Source: a virus
Direction: 5' to 3' (one strand)
Length of the DNA stretch: 31,397 bases
IMG/VR virus record: IMGVR_UViG_3300042889_000228
Coordinates: 1-31,397 of that record
In this document: piece by piece, positions 18,626-25,912 of the stretch
Position numbering within the stretch: the first letter of the stretch is position 1
How the letters are laid out: each line of letters starts with the position of its first letter
Translations under genes and position numbers: made by a program
The notes under the pieces: generated by a model
What the model was told of the DNA's origin: nothing
The model's input: only the letters and a program-made list of their open reading frames with translations
The model's database searches: none

Positions 18626-20415
18626 TATCCACCTAGTTGCGCTAGGATATCCTGAATGTTAGGAGTGGGAGCCCCAGGGGGCGCTGCTACAGGAGCACCA
18701 CCCATAGTTTCGGGTCCCTGTGCTTCAACTGGAGCACCCTCACCTGGGGCGGCTTGTGGAGCACCGCCCATGGAAGCCATCATTTCTTCTGGCGTTAGTG
18801 GTGCTTGTTCTTGGGGCTGTTCTACTGGTTCTGGTTTTTTGAATACTTCCATAACCGAATCTTCTACAGTCTTACCGCTACGGCGTGCGTCAATTACTTG
18901 AGCAATTTTCATAACAATTTCTGAAGGGTCTTGACCTTGAGTTGCCATTTGTGGAATGGCGCTTGAGGTTGCGTTAAGTGCACCCATAAGTGCACCACGC
19001 ATCTTCTCAATGTCAATGCGCTCAATTTCTTTGGATACATTTACGTTCCAAGGTAGTTCCTGCATTACAAATTCTTGTGAGATTAGGTTTGCCTGTAAAG
19101 CCTGAAGGCTAAAGATAAGGGCACGTGATGGGTCAAGTCCAGACATCAGACCGTAACGTACGTTTACGCTGTAGTCATCCTTGATATCTTTTTCTGGGCT
19201 GTACTTAAGAACGTAAGGTGCACCGTTGTAAGTCATCTGTGTTGACTTCTCGCCAGCAAATAACTTCTGGTCCATCTCCATGGCTAGAGCCATTACATCC
19301 TGCAGCGCTTCAGCAAGAATTTGCTGACCAGCCTTGATTTGAGAATCAAATCCACCAAGAAGTGCCTGAACACCAGAACCCGTAATTACGGATGCATTTA
19401 CGTTACCTGAGCGACCCTCTGGGTAACGAGCACCCATGCGCATTTCTTGTTCAAGAATGGCTTGTTCTTGGAAAGCACCAGGTGGAATTTCTAGACCAAC
19501 ACGGCGAACACCCTGTGGGTTGGCAGTACGCATGACTGCATCAGGACCAAATGCAAACTCTTGCATATCCTGTGGAACAACCATTGGTGCGTTAACTGAT
19601 TTCTCAGCAGCATCCATGGCTAGAAGGCTAAAACGAGCACGAGCAATCTGTGCCCAGATAACATCGTCAAATTGACCACGTGGGTCTTCGGTATCAATAC
19701 CAGGACGCTTAGCAATGCGCACACTTAGTTTACCTAGTATGTTCTTTGCCTTGCGAAGGGGAAGGTTTCCTCGTTGTGGAAGGAACAGGATTACCTGCTC
19801 TTTGTCCTCGTAGCGAATCAAATCAAGTAGAGTGCCGAGGTCAATGTCTCTGCGGTTATCTCCACCAAGGATTTGGCGTTCGTACTCTGGGAACTCAACA
19901 ACAAGTTCACCAATGGACTTCAGGTAACGCTTGCTATATGAAACACATCGTCCGTAGCGGTCATATTCTGGGTAAGCACCCAATGGGTTTTCTACACGAA
20001 TGCGTGGCATACGAGCCTCAAAGTCAGGCTCTACAACAAACGGCAGGAAGGCATAGGTATTATACCAATCTGCGCCTGTATACATCTGGGTTTGTAACCC
20101 AGAAAATTCAACATAGTTGTTGACAATCATAGAACGCAAGTCAGCGTTCTTCTTAGCACGGTCACTGTTTACGTCAGGTGTCTGACAGTTAAACGATGGT
20201 AGCGGTGCTAGAACTTCAGCCAAGTCACGAGCAACAACATCAACGAAGTTGGCAATCATTGGCTTAGACATGCCCTCAGGGAACATGTCAGGGTATACAG
20301 ATACCATGTCACCACGGCGTACAGCAGTGATATCAGCCATACGCTGGTCACGTACTGAGTATCGTTGGCGTAGGTAAAGTACCTTGTCAGCGACCTGTTC
20401 CATTGAGAGTGCCAT
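18625..20415 (-). CDS. Portal protein
   Basis: This 596-residue protein, directly after terminase, shows typical portal features: a helical start (MEQVADKVLYLRQRYSVRDQ), a wing-type middle (YNTYAFLPFVVEPDFEARMP, NPLGAYPEYDRYGRCVSYSK), and a long helical stem. The C-terminal tail is low-complexity and rich in Pro, Ala, Met and Gln. The ATG at 20415 has AAGGA upstream. The portal forms the dodecameric ring through which DNA is packed, and it docks terminase and the protease-linked head assembly. The call is from order and character. Confidence 0.85.
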   Translation of the reverse strand: MALSMEQVADKVLYLRQRYSVRDQRMADITAVRRGDMVSVYPDMFPEGMSKPMIANFVDVVARDLAEVLAPLPSFNCQTPDVNSDRAKKNADLRSMIVNNYVEFSGLQTQMYTGADWYNTYAFLPFVVEPDFEARMPRIRVENPLGAYPEYDRYGRCVSYSKRYLKSIGELVVEFPEYERQILGGDNRRDIDLGTLLDLIRYEDKEQVILFLPQRGNLPLRKAKNILGKLSVRIAKRPGIDTEDPRGQFDDVIWAQIARARFSLLAMDAAEKSVNAPMVVPQDMQEFAFGPDAVMRTANPQGVRRVGLEIPPGAFQEQAILEQEMRMGARYPEGRSGNVNASVITGSGVQALLGGFDSQIKAGQQILAEALQDVMALAMEMDQKLFAGEKSTQMTYNGAPYVLKYSPEKDIKDDYSVNVRYGLMSGLDPSRALIFSLQALQANLISQEFVMQELPWNVNVSKEIERIDIEKMRGALMGALNATSSAIPQMATQGQDPSEIVMKIAQVIDARRSGKTVEDSVMEVFKKPEPVEQPQEQAPLTPEEMMASMGGAPQAAPGEGAPVEAQGPETMGGAPVAAPPGAPTPNIQDILAQLGG

Positions 20416-20423
20416 GAATATCC

Positions 20424-22310
20424 TTAAAGATAAGTTGTAAATTGTTCCATTGCTAAATCGTCAAGATTAACAATGGCTTGTTGCGCCATTTGGCGCTGAG
20501 TAACAAAGCGGCTTGTTGCGTGGTAGATTTGAGTTCCTGAGTGCTGAATCATTTCTTTGGCTTTAATCTCGCAGAACCACAGAGCCATAACAACGTCTGT
20601 AGGATTGCGAGTTCCAGGCTTCCAAGTAATCAACTGATTGATTAGAGCCTTGATGCCCTCGTGGTATTGAGGGTCTGGTAGTTCAATGAGGTTATCTCGG
20701 TTGTGCTTGTTACTTGTCATAGTACCAAACAAACCTTGCATAGCAGCCACACCGAAGTCAGTGTCCCACTTGTTCTTACCAGTGAAGTGACTAGAGAATC
20801 TAACACCCTTGTTAGCCAGATACTGGCGGAACTCTTCATCCACCTCATACATCTTCTGGTGGGCGTTGATTTCAATACGCAGTTCTACTGGGCGGTAGGT
20901 GTTAATCCAGTCTTCAATGACTGCACGAATCTTGCCAGGTGTTGGGTCTGACATATTGTAGGCATCTAAAACCATACGCTTGCCAGACTGACGGTCTATT
21001 GCATAGGCTACAAATGCAGTCTTTCCTGCCATAGCAGGGTCCATACCAATTAAGGTTACCCATTGTCCGTCTCGTGGATGTCCAGCCGCTCCCACGCGGA
21101 GAGGACCAGGCTTACGCATACGGTTAACACAGGCATTAACAATCGTTGGGTTAAAAATCGCGTCATCGTCAATATCCTGTTGCTGGTAAACTAGTGCCCA
21201 TGTTGAGGCAGTCACCTCGCTACGTCTTGAAAAGAGTGCTGGTCCATCCCATTTCTGGTAGTAACCATCTTCATCTGGCACAGCATCCTCGTCACCATCC
21301 CAGGGACGGTCTGAACGCTCCCAGAGAGTAACCCACTTCTTAGGGTCATCATTGACTTCTAAGGCTGCTGGCATAGCCAAGCGAGTGAATGGGCTTGCAC
21401 CACCAGACCAGTGTTCTGGATTGCGTAGTTCGCGGTACAAGTCGACCGCGCCAATGCGAGTGCCGACAATCAGTAACTTACCGTTCTTACCTAGACGGGT
21501 GATAACTTCCTTCTGAAGCCAATCTAATTGCTTCTCCCACTCATGGGCATTCGCGGTCGTAATAACGTCATCTAGGATAATCAGGTCAGCACGAGCACCG
21601 TAAATCTGACCACCAATACCTAGCGCCTGAAGCGTAGGGTCCTTTTCGGATGAGTCACGGGCTTCTTGACCTAGGTAAACCGTATCGGTTTTCCAGGTGT
21701 CAGAGTCTTCTTTCCAACCACCAGAAGGTCCATAGACCTGCTGCAACTTGGCATAGCGTGGATGGCTAAGTCGCTGCTTGATGGAGTAGACGAACTCACG
21801 GGCTTTATTTAAAGTCTTGGACACCACAATGATACGCACGTTGGAATCCATGGCAATACGGTAGGTGCTATAGCCTACGGTGATTACGGTGGATTTGGCG
21901 TGCTCAGGTGGCACATTAATCAAGATACGGTTCTTGTTGCCCTTTTCATAGGACATGGCTGGATGGAGCCAACTAGGCTCCCTTCCCTCCAGAACGTCAA
22001 TCCAGTCCTGCTGGTGAGGGAATACTTCGTTACCTAGGAACTCTTTAGAGAACGTGGCGAAGTCTATGTTCTTGCCGTTCTCGCTTCCCAGCGTGACCTT
22101 CATTAGGTCTGAGCCAGCAGTTCTGGCTATCTCTAGGTTCTTGGCGAACACAGGGTCTGTGAGCCACTTCTTTAGAACATCGGGCTTGCGACCGACCATG
22201 GCAATGGCGGCTCGCACCTCAATGCCAGTTTCTACGTGGGCTATAACCTTGGCTTTGTCTTCTCTGAGGCGTACCACATTATGGTGCTCTGCACCGCCCT
22301 TGGCTGCCAT
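20424..22310 (-). CDS. terL: Terminase large subunit with N-terminal HTH region
   Basis: This 628-residue protein carries an ATPase with a deviant Walker A (PPEHAKST, residues 134-141) and Walker B (LIILDDV, Asp247-Asp248). The C-terminal nuclease region starts near IGMDPAMAGKTAFVAYAI (Asp424) and ends with DVVMALWFCE. The first 90 residues are extra: ETGIEVRAAIAMVGRKPDVL and following KKWLTDPVFAKNLEIART read like the helix-turn-helix of small terminase subunits. No separate small terminase is visible nearby, so this may be a fusion. It cuts and packs DNA with the portal. Confidence 0.92.
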   Translation of the reverse strand: MAAKGGAEHHNVVRLREDKAKVIAHVETGIEVRAAIAMVGRKPDVLKKWLTDPVFAKNLEIARTAGSDLMKVTLGSENGKNIDFATFSKEFLGNEVFPHQQDWIDVLEGREPSWLHPAMSYEKGNKNRILINVPPEHAKSTVITVGYSTYRIAMDSNVRIIVVSKTLNKAREFVYSIKQRLSHPRYAKLQQVYGPSGGWKEDSDTWKTDTVYLGQEARDSSEKDPTLQALGIGGQIYGARADLIILDDVITTANAHEWEKQLDWLQKEVITRLGKNGKLLIVGTRIGAVDLYRELRNPEHWSGGASPFTRLAMPAALEVNDDPKKWVTLWERSDRPWDGDEDAVPDEDGYYQKWDGPALFSRRSEVTASTWALVYQQQDIDDDAIFNPTIVNACVNRMRKPGPLRVGAAGHPRDGQWVTLIGMDPAMAGKTAFVAYAIDRQSGKRMVLDAYNMSDPTPGKIRAVIEDWINTYRPVELRIEINAHQKMYEVDEEFRQYLANKGVRFSSHFTGKNKWDTDFGVAAMQGLFGTMTSNKHNRDNLIELPDPQYHEGIKALINQLITWKPGTRNPTDVVMALWFCEIKAKEMIQHSGTQIYHATSRFVTQRQMAQQAIVNLDDLAMEQFTTYL

Positions 22311-22329
22311 ATGAAGTTATCCTGTCTGG

Positions 22330-22638
22330 TTATTTTTTCTTTGTGGTCTTACCGTAGCCTGAAGTTGGGGCACCCATTGCTTTGGCTCCCTGAGCCTTCA
22401 TCTTGTTCTTAGCGCCAGTCTTGACTGGCATGGAAGGCTTGGTGGCTGATACAGAGTTTGCTGGCTTGAAGCCACTTGAGGTGGTTCGGATGTTTGCGCC
22501 CTTGCCAGCCTTATTTGCGTTACGGGTTTCTTTGTTGAACGCTTTGGCAGCAGAGGCACCTACTCGTAGTTCGCCCTTGGCTAGTTTAGCGGCGCTGCGC
22601 TTTGCGTTGCGTATGTCTAACTTGTCACCTTTAGCCAT
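22330..22638 (-). CDS. Lys-rich basic protein, first gene of the late operon
   Basis: The 102-residue product begins MAKGDKLDIRNAKRSAAKLA and is basic throughout (KMKAQGAKAMGAPT, KTTKKK at the end). AGGAG stands before its ATG. It sits where a small terminase is often found but has no HTH that I can see. It may bind DNA or nucleate packaging; that is inference. It resembles in composition the basic proteins at 1376-2508. Confidence 0.7.
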   Translation of the reverse strand: MAKGDKLDIRNAKRSAAKLAKGELRVGASAAKAFNKETRNANKAGKGANIRTTSSGFKPANSVSATKPSMPVKTGAKNKMKAQGAKAMGAPTSGYGKTTKKK

Positions 22639-22665
22639 TTGGCTCTCCTAAGTGGGTTGGTTTAA

Positions 22666-22684
22666 TTTAGCATCCACCGCTAAA
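22666..22684 (-). other. Stem-loop in late leader near start codon
   Basis: A 6-bp stem (TTTAGC / GCTAAA) closes a 7-base loop. In the minus-strand RNA the loop reads GGTGGAT, which is Shine-Dalgarno-like. It lies about 28 bases before the first late start codon and may affect ribosome access. Confidence 0.4.
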
Positions 22685-22722
22685 TCATGTCTAAATAAAA
22701 TGATATAAAGAACTTAATATAA

Positions 22723-22824
22723 GAGCGCCGAAAGGCGCTCATAATAGCAGCCCCCAAAGGGCTGCTTTAGGTTATGTTAGGCAGCCACAAAAGGCTGCCA
22801 TTAGGTTGTGTGCGCAAAGCGCAC
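22723..22824 (-). other. Four tandem stem-loops in the late leader
   Basis: Four perfect hairpins lie head to tail: 22723-22740 (7-bp stem, GAAA loop), 22746-22766 (8-bp, CCAAA loop), 22780-22799 (7-bp, ACAAAA loop) and 22810-22824 (6-bp, AAA loop). Each has a different stem but an A-rich loop on the plus strand. The spacers between the last three resemble TTAGGTTRTGTTA. None has a clear U-tract on the minus strand, so simple terminators are unlikely. They begin just after the predicted late start site. Confidence 0.75.
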
Positions 22825-22836
22825 TTATGTTATTTT

Positions 22837-22865
22837 ATCCTACATATATACTAACCCTGTTACAA
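22837..22865 (-). promoter_or_regulatory. Candidate late promoter (leftward)
   Basis: Read on the minus strand, TTGTAA (-35, at 22865-22860) is followed by a 17-base gap and TAGGAT (-10, at 22842-22837). This gives a start near 22830, just before the tandem hairpins. Each hexamer matches the sigma-70-type consensus at four of six bases. Moderate support only. Confidence 0.45.
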
Positions 22866-22889
22866 AGGGACTGTAACGTTTCGTTATCA

Positions 22890-22900
22890 AATTGTTATAA
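22890..22900 (-). promoter_or_regulatory. TTATAACAATT element, copy C
   Basis: The 11-base string TTATAACAATT, on the minus strand here, also occurs at 23209-23219 and 25913-25923 on the plus strand. Here it lies 24 bases upstream of the candidate late -35. In the other two copies it lies 22 bases upstream of a TTGACA. Likely a binding site upstream of promoters. Confidence 0.5.
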
Positions 22901-23116
22901 ACTATTTTTAAAGTCCTTATTCCAATGGGTTTTATATTGTGTGCCTATAGAGCAAATACTGGAAAAAATATTTGATGGGAGTCATACTGGTTATAGTAAT
23001 TATAGATTAACAACTGGGGGTCGTAGCGATTTTTTTCCACAGGTTATCCACAGGTGTTAATAACTTGTGTATAACTTATCCCCACCCCTGTGGACGGATT
23101 GGATACGATTATTTAA

Positions 23117-23132
23117 GCAACCTTTTGGTTGC
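23117..23132. other. Small stem-loop between DnaA modules
   Basis: A 6-bp stem (GCAACC / GGTTGC) with a TTTT loop lies between the two DnaA-box modules. It is short and may be part of the origin structure. Confidence 0.4.
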
Positions 23133-23208
23133 GTAATTAACATTAAACGGGGGTTGCGCGGTCTGGGACTCTCCACCCCTCCCGTTTAAACGGGGAGCAC
23201 AATTTCAT

Positions 23209-23247
23209 TTATAACAATTTGGTAAACATCGGCGTGTCGGCTTGACA
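23209..23247 (+). promoter_or_regulatory. TTATAACAATT element plus TTGACA, copy A
   Basis: TTATAACAATT (23209-23219) is followed at an offset of 32 bases by CTTGACA (23241-23247), exactly as in copy B at 25913. The TTGACA could be a -35 box, but no good -10 is seen within 16-18 bases. It overlaps the second DnaA module, so initiation and transcription could be linked. Confidence 0.45.
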
Positions 23248-23475
23248 AAAGTTATCCACAGATTTCTACGACCTGTGCATAACATTGTGGATAAGTGTTT
23301 CATAATACGCAACTTGAGCAGGTGCCATTTTCAGGGCTCCTGTGTCTACTAGTGCCAGTTAGGGGTTATAGGGGCTTAGAATGGCTCTGAGAGCCTCCTA
23401 AAGGTATTCCCTTTATTTGCAAGGGTTTTAAGGGGACAACACGACACGCCCATAATCTGGGATTTGGGAATGGAT

Positions 23476-23503
23476 TTGACATTGCCTCCATAACTACTAC
23501 TGT
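23476..23503 (+). promoter_or_regulatory. Candidate early promoter before the SprT-like gene
   Basis: TTGACA (23476-23481) is separated by 16 bases from TACTGT (23498-23503), a TAnnnT -10. It lies 52 bases before the SprT-like start codon. Good -35, modest -10. Confidence 0.55.
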
Positions 23504-23555
23504 TAGTCATAAGAGGTTGCCAACAAGGTGCAACCCCATAACTGGAGGTACGAAG

Positions 23556-24203
23556 ATGAAGACAACAACAACGAAGACATTCCCAAAGATTGACCTAGAA
23601 CTACGTGACCCAAAGATAAATACCGCCCTTTACAACCTGAAGACATTGACCCGTGAAGAATGGTTACAGGCAGGAATCAACGGACTCAAGATGATGTTCG
23701 CCGAAATCGGCGAGACAATCCCTGAGGTTTATGTATCCGTTGGATACCCAAAAGGCTCACGAGGCAAGGGCAAGACGGTCGGACAATGCCACCCCGCAAT
23801 CCTTTCGGGTGATGAGAAGGCTCACGTGTTCATTCACCCATGCCTAACCGATTCTTTTGAGGTGCTGGCGGTGTTGTCTCACGAGATGATTCACGCCCTA
23901 GACAACTGCGAGAGCGGACACAAGGGACGATTTGCCAAAGTTGCAAAGGCATTCGGGCTTGAAGGCAAGATGACCGAGACAACCGCAGGAGCAGACCTTT
24001 TGGAGCGTTTAAACGTCCTCATCGTGATGCTGGGAGAATACCCTCACGCCCTCCTAAAGGAATCAGGCAAGAAGCAATCCACCCGCATGGTGAAATGTGA
24101 GTGCCCTGAGTGCGGTTACATCGCCCGCACATCCCAGAAATGGATTGACGAACAGGGCGCCCCGTTGTGCCCATGCACTGGCAAATCTATGGAAATCGGG
24201 TAA
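23556..24203 (+). CDS. SprT-like zinc metalloprotease
   Basis: This 215-residue protein starts at ATG 23556 with GGAGG upstream, rather than at an in-frame TTG further left. It has the zinc-protease motif HEMIH (His109, Glu110, His113) and a third probable ligand His122 in SGHKGRF. A C-terminal zinc ribbon follows (CECPECGY at 181-188, then CPC at 205-207). This is the SprT/Spartan arrangement; host relatives cut DNA-protein crosslinks. As the first rightward gene it may clear protein blocks from phage DNA or act on a host protein. GTTTAAAC occurs inside at 24007. Confidence 0.85.
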   Translation: MKTTTTKTFPKIDLELRDPKINTALYNLKTLTREEWLQAGINGLKMMFAEIGETIPEVYVSVGYPKGSRGKGKTVGQCHPAILSGDEKAHVFIHPCLTDSFEVLAVLSHEMIHALDNCESGHKGRFAKVAKAFGLEGKMTETTAGADLLERLNVLIVMLGEYPHALLKESGKKQSTRMVKCECPECGYIARTSQKWIDEQGAPLCPCTGKSMEIG

Positions 24204-24219
24204 CGATTAGGAGAGGGTT

Positions 24220-24244
24220 ACCCTCCGTTTAAACGGCGGAGGGT
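24220..24244 (+). terminator. Stem-loop after SprT-like gene with embedded GTTTAAAC
   Basis: ACCCTCC pairs with GGAGGGT around CGTTTAAACGGC, itself partly self-complementary, giving an 11-bp bulged stem. TTTCCCCC follows, so the U-tract is short. It may attenuate transcription after the protease gene, and it carries a copy of the GTTTAAAC palindrome. Confidence 0.5.
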
Positions 24245-24267
24245 TTCCCCCTAGTAATCGCTAGGAA

Positions 24268-24287
24268 GACACGCCCGACACAAACTA
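24268..24287 (+). repeat. 20-bp direct repeat, copy 1
   Basis: GACACGCCCG followed by ACACAAACTA is perfectly repeated at 24836-24855. Each copy lies in the leader of a small gene, and each is followed by CAAGGAG(A/G)CAAGACAA before the start codon. TAACGATTAG precedes both. A shorter relative (CACGACACGCCC) is at 23440-23451. It looks like a duplicated leader or regulatory site. Confidence 0.7.
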
Positions 24288-24305
24288 AAACAAGGAGACA
24301 AGACA

Positions 24306-24464
24306 ATGACAAAGAAGCACTTTGAAGCAATCGCCAAGACCATAAAGGAGCAGGGCGCAAACCCTAACCCTTGGGAAATCACAGAAGCCCTTGCGGAACT
24401 GTTCGCAACCTTTAACCCACTATTTGACAGCGAGCGTTTCTTAGACGCTTGTTCACAAGATTAA
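24306..24464 (+). CDS. 52-residue early protein
   Basis: The frame MTKKHFEAIAKTIKEQGANP... ends LDACSQD. It follows AAGGAG-type ribosome site sequence 9 bases upstream and the first copy of the 20-bp repeat. The sequence is helical with an amphipathic C-terminal half. Its stop codon overlaps the Shine-Dalgarno of the next gene. Function unknown. Confidence 0.7.
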   Translation: MTKKHFEAIAKTIKEQGANPNPWEITEALAELFATFNPLFDSERFLDACSQD

Positions 24465-24478
24465 GGAGCGTTTAAACA

Positions 24479-24718
24479 ATGAGCAACAACTGGGACACAA
24501 CTACAACCAGCACGACCAGCATTCACGTGAGCGACTGGGACAGGGAGGGCGCATCGCTAATCCACTGGAACCGAGGCGCAGAGGACCGCTACAGCCTGAC
24601 GATAGCAAGCGTGACTTTCTTCTTCACTGGTGAAGACTTTAGAAATAAGTTTTTGCCAGAGTTGCAAGAGGCAATCGCCAACCCAATCACACAGAGCAAG
24701 ACCAAGGAGAGTGTTTAA
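24479..24718 (+). CDS. 79-residue early protein
   Basis: It starts MSNNWDTTTTSTTSIHVSDW and is Thr/Ser-rich at the N-terminus, then mixed (LTIASVTFFFTGEDFRNKFL). AAGGAG is at 24463-24468, and GTTTAAAC (24470) fills most of the gap before ATG. It ends with GTT TAA inside another GTTTAAAC (24713). Function unknown. Confidence 0.7.
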   Translation: MSNNWDTTTTSTTSIHVSDWDREGASLIHWNRGAEDRYSLTIASVTFFFTGEDFRNKFLPELQEAIANPITQSKTKESV

Positions 24719-24721
24719 ACG

Positions 24722-24826
24722 ATGTACAAGTGCGAGCACGTTTGGATTGAACTAAGGGAGGGCGGTGCCTTGTGCGCCGTGTGTGATTCAAGCGAAGACA
24801 AGAACGGAAAAGTAACGATTAGATAA
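24722..24826 (+). CDS. 34-residue zinc-finger-like miniprotein
   Basis: The frame begins MYKCEHVWIELREGGALCAVCDSSE (shown in part). Cys4, His6, Cys18 and Cys21 could form a small zinc site. ATG follows one base after the GTTTAAAC palindrome at 24713. Similar CxH...CxxC mini-ribbons recur in this early region. Function unknown. Confidence 0.6.
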   Translation: MYKCEHVWIELREGGALCAVCDSSEDKNGKVTIR

Positions 24827-24835
24827 CGAAATCAC

Positions 24836-24855
24836 GACACGCCCGACACAAACTA
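24836..24855 (+). repeat. 20-bp direct repeat, copy 2
   Basis: Identical to 24268-24287 and 568 bases from it. It lies in the leader of the gene that starts at 24914. Confidence 0.7.
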
Positions 24856-24913
24856 GACACCTGCACCGTGCAGGAGTTAACTAGAACTACCAACAACAAG
24901 GAGGCAAGACAAC

Positions 24914-25210
24914 ATGGAGACGAAGACAACAGCGAAGAGGAACTATGACAGGGATTACCGAGAGGTGTCGCACGTAGTCTACCTAGACGCAGGGCACACG
25001 ACTAACGGCAACCCTCGCAGGGGCTGGATAGTGTTTGACGGTGACCGCATCGCAGGATTCGTGCAAGAAGACCACGCAGGAAAAATCAGCCTGTTCACGG
25101 AACTAATCTTGCAGGGTGGCTACACTGGAGGACGTTTAAACGGTGACTCTTTCAAGATTCAAGTAAGTGTTAAGACATTCAACGAATGGAAAAATGGAGG
25201 CAAGAAGTAA
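24914..25210 (+). CDS. 98-residue early protein
   Basis: Starting METKTTAKRNYDRDYREVSH, with AAGGAGG before it, this small mixed protein carries VVYLDAGHTTNGNPRRGWIV and DGDRIAGFVQEDHAGKISLF. GTTTAAAC lies within the frame at 25134. It is the first gene after the second 20-bp leader repeat. No family is recognised; the beta-rich sequence suggests a small fold. Confidence 0.7.
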   Translation: METKTTAKRNYDRDYREVSHVVYLDAGHTTNGNPRRGWIVFDGDRIAGFVQEDHAGKISLFTELILQGGYTGGRLNGDSFKIQVSVKTFNEWKNGGKK

Positions 25211-25434
25211 TGAACGAAGACTACGAAACACAGGAAATGGAAGACGAATACGAAGCACCGAGCCTATACCTAGCCATTATGAAAGTGTTCATGGAGACTA
25301 GGGGCAGTATTTACACCGCAGATGCACTCTTCACGGAGTTAATTGAGTGGGGAATCATTGAGGCGAACGACCCAGAAATCTTCAAGTTTGAAAAAACTTG
25401 GGCTGACATGGTTGCAGAACGGGACGGTGTTTAA
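25210..25434 (+). CDS. 74-residue acidic early protein
   Basis: I start at ATG 25210, overlapping the previous stop as TAATG, with GGAGG upstream; a longer frame from 25186 is less likely. The protein is strongly acidic (MNEDYETQEMEDEYEAPSLY). Its end is inside GTTTAAAC at 25429, and the next ATG follows it directly. A helix-rich core (YLAIMKVFMETRGSIYTADA) follows the acidic N-terminus. Function unknown. Confidence 0.7.
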   Translation: MNEDYETQEMEDEYEAPSLYLAIMKVFMETRGSIYTADALFTELIEWGIIEANDPEIFKFEKTWADMVAERDGV

Positions 25435-25436
25435 AC

Positions 25437-25607
25437 ATGGCAACTTACAGTGGAACTATAACTATCAACATAAAAGAATTTGAGGCAAGAGACGATGAGC
25501 ACGCTGCAAGGAGACTTGAATACATCAGATACGCCCTCGTTGAGGGCACGCCACTAGAGGGACTAGGGTTCACCGAACTAAGCAACGAAATAAAGGAGAG
25601 TGTTTAA
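25437..25607 (+). CDS. 56-residue early protein
   Basis: The frame MATYSGTITINIKEFEARDD... ends NEIKESV with TAA inside GTTTAAAC (25602). ATG directly follows the preceding GTTTAAAC. A beta strand (GTITINI) and a charged helix (EARDDEHAARRLEYIRYA) are visible. Its regular place between two GTTTAAAC junctions supports a real gene. Confidence 0.65.
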   Translation: MATYSGTITINIKEFEARDDEHAARRLEYIRYALVEGTPLEGLGFTELSNEIKESV

Positions 25608-25609
25608 AC

Positions 25610-25801
25610 ATGACTATGTTAGAAATGAGCAAGACAATCGGGGCAAATGCCTTCCTACGGATAGAGGCTTTCAGCGTGGCAGTGGAGGTCATGGACGCTA
25701 AGCAAGCGTATGGAAACACACGCTACCTAGTGACACCAACCAACGGACACGGCGAAGCGTGGGTAGATTCCTCACGCATCACAATTACGGAAGGTGTTTA
25801 A
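25610..25801 (+). CDS. 63-residue early protein
   Basis: Starts MTMLEMSKTIGANAFLRIEA directly after GTTTAAAC, with AAGGAG further upstream, and ends in another GTTTAAAC (25796). The sequence has a beta-rich pattern (NTRYLVTPTNGHGEAWVDSS) suggesting a small SH3-like barrel. Function unknown. Confidence 0.65.
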   Translation: MTMLEMSKTIGANAFLRIEAFSVAVEVMDAKQAYGNTRYLVTPTNGHGEAWVDSSRITITEGV

Positions 25802-25804
25802 ACG

Positions 25805-25912
25805 ATGAGACGAATCAACTGGTCAAGACTATGGGACGGGACTATCTTCTTCGGGTTGGGTGCTGCAATCATAGGCATCATCCTCTGGATGTTCGTCCTC
25901 GCCACAAACTAA
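25805..25912 (+). CDS. 35-residue single-TM microprotein
   Basis: Frame MRRINWSRLWDGTIFFGLGA... ends VLATN, with a membrane segment FFGLGAAIIGIILWMFVL. Positive residues at the N-terminus suggest Nin-Cout. ATG follows one base after GTTTAAAC. May be a small early membrane protein affecting the host envelope or superinfection; that is inference. Confidence 0.6.
   Translation: MRRINWSRLWDGTIFFGLGAAIIGIILWMFVLATN

Larger units (their letters stand above)
23033..23294. other. DnaA-box cluster, candidate replication origin
   Basis: Five 9-mers fit the DnaA box TTATNCACA: 23044-23052 (+), 23066-23074 (-), 23252-23260 (+), 23274-23282 (-) and 23286-23294 (-). One-mismatch variants lie at 23033-23041 and 23076-23084. 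Both plus boxes have a minus box starting exactly 22 bases later, so the region holds two copies of one module 208 bases apart. AT-rich sequence lies to the left (22880-23010). The region is non-coding and lies between divergent operons, as in many origins. Host DnaA binding is inference. Confidence 0.7.

Noticed and set aside
22723-22824. Set of intrinsic terminators
   Set aside because: Stems are good, but no U-tract follows on either strand in the expected place, and the site is between divergent operons rather than at an operon end.
22806-23060. 84-residue plus-strand frame in the control region
   Set aside because: It starts inside a stem-loop, lacks a ribosome site, and runs through the DnaA boxes; composition is unlike neighbouring genes.
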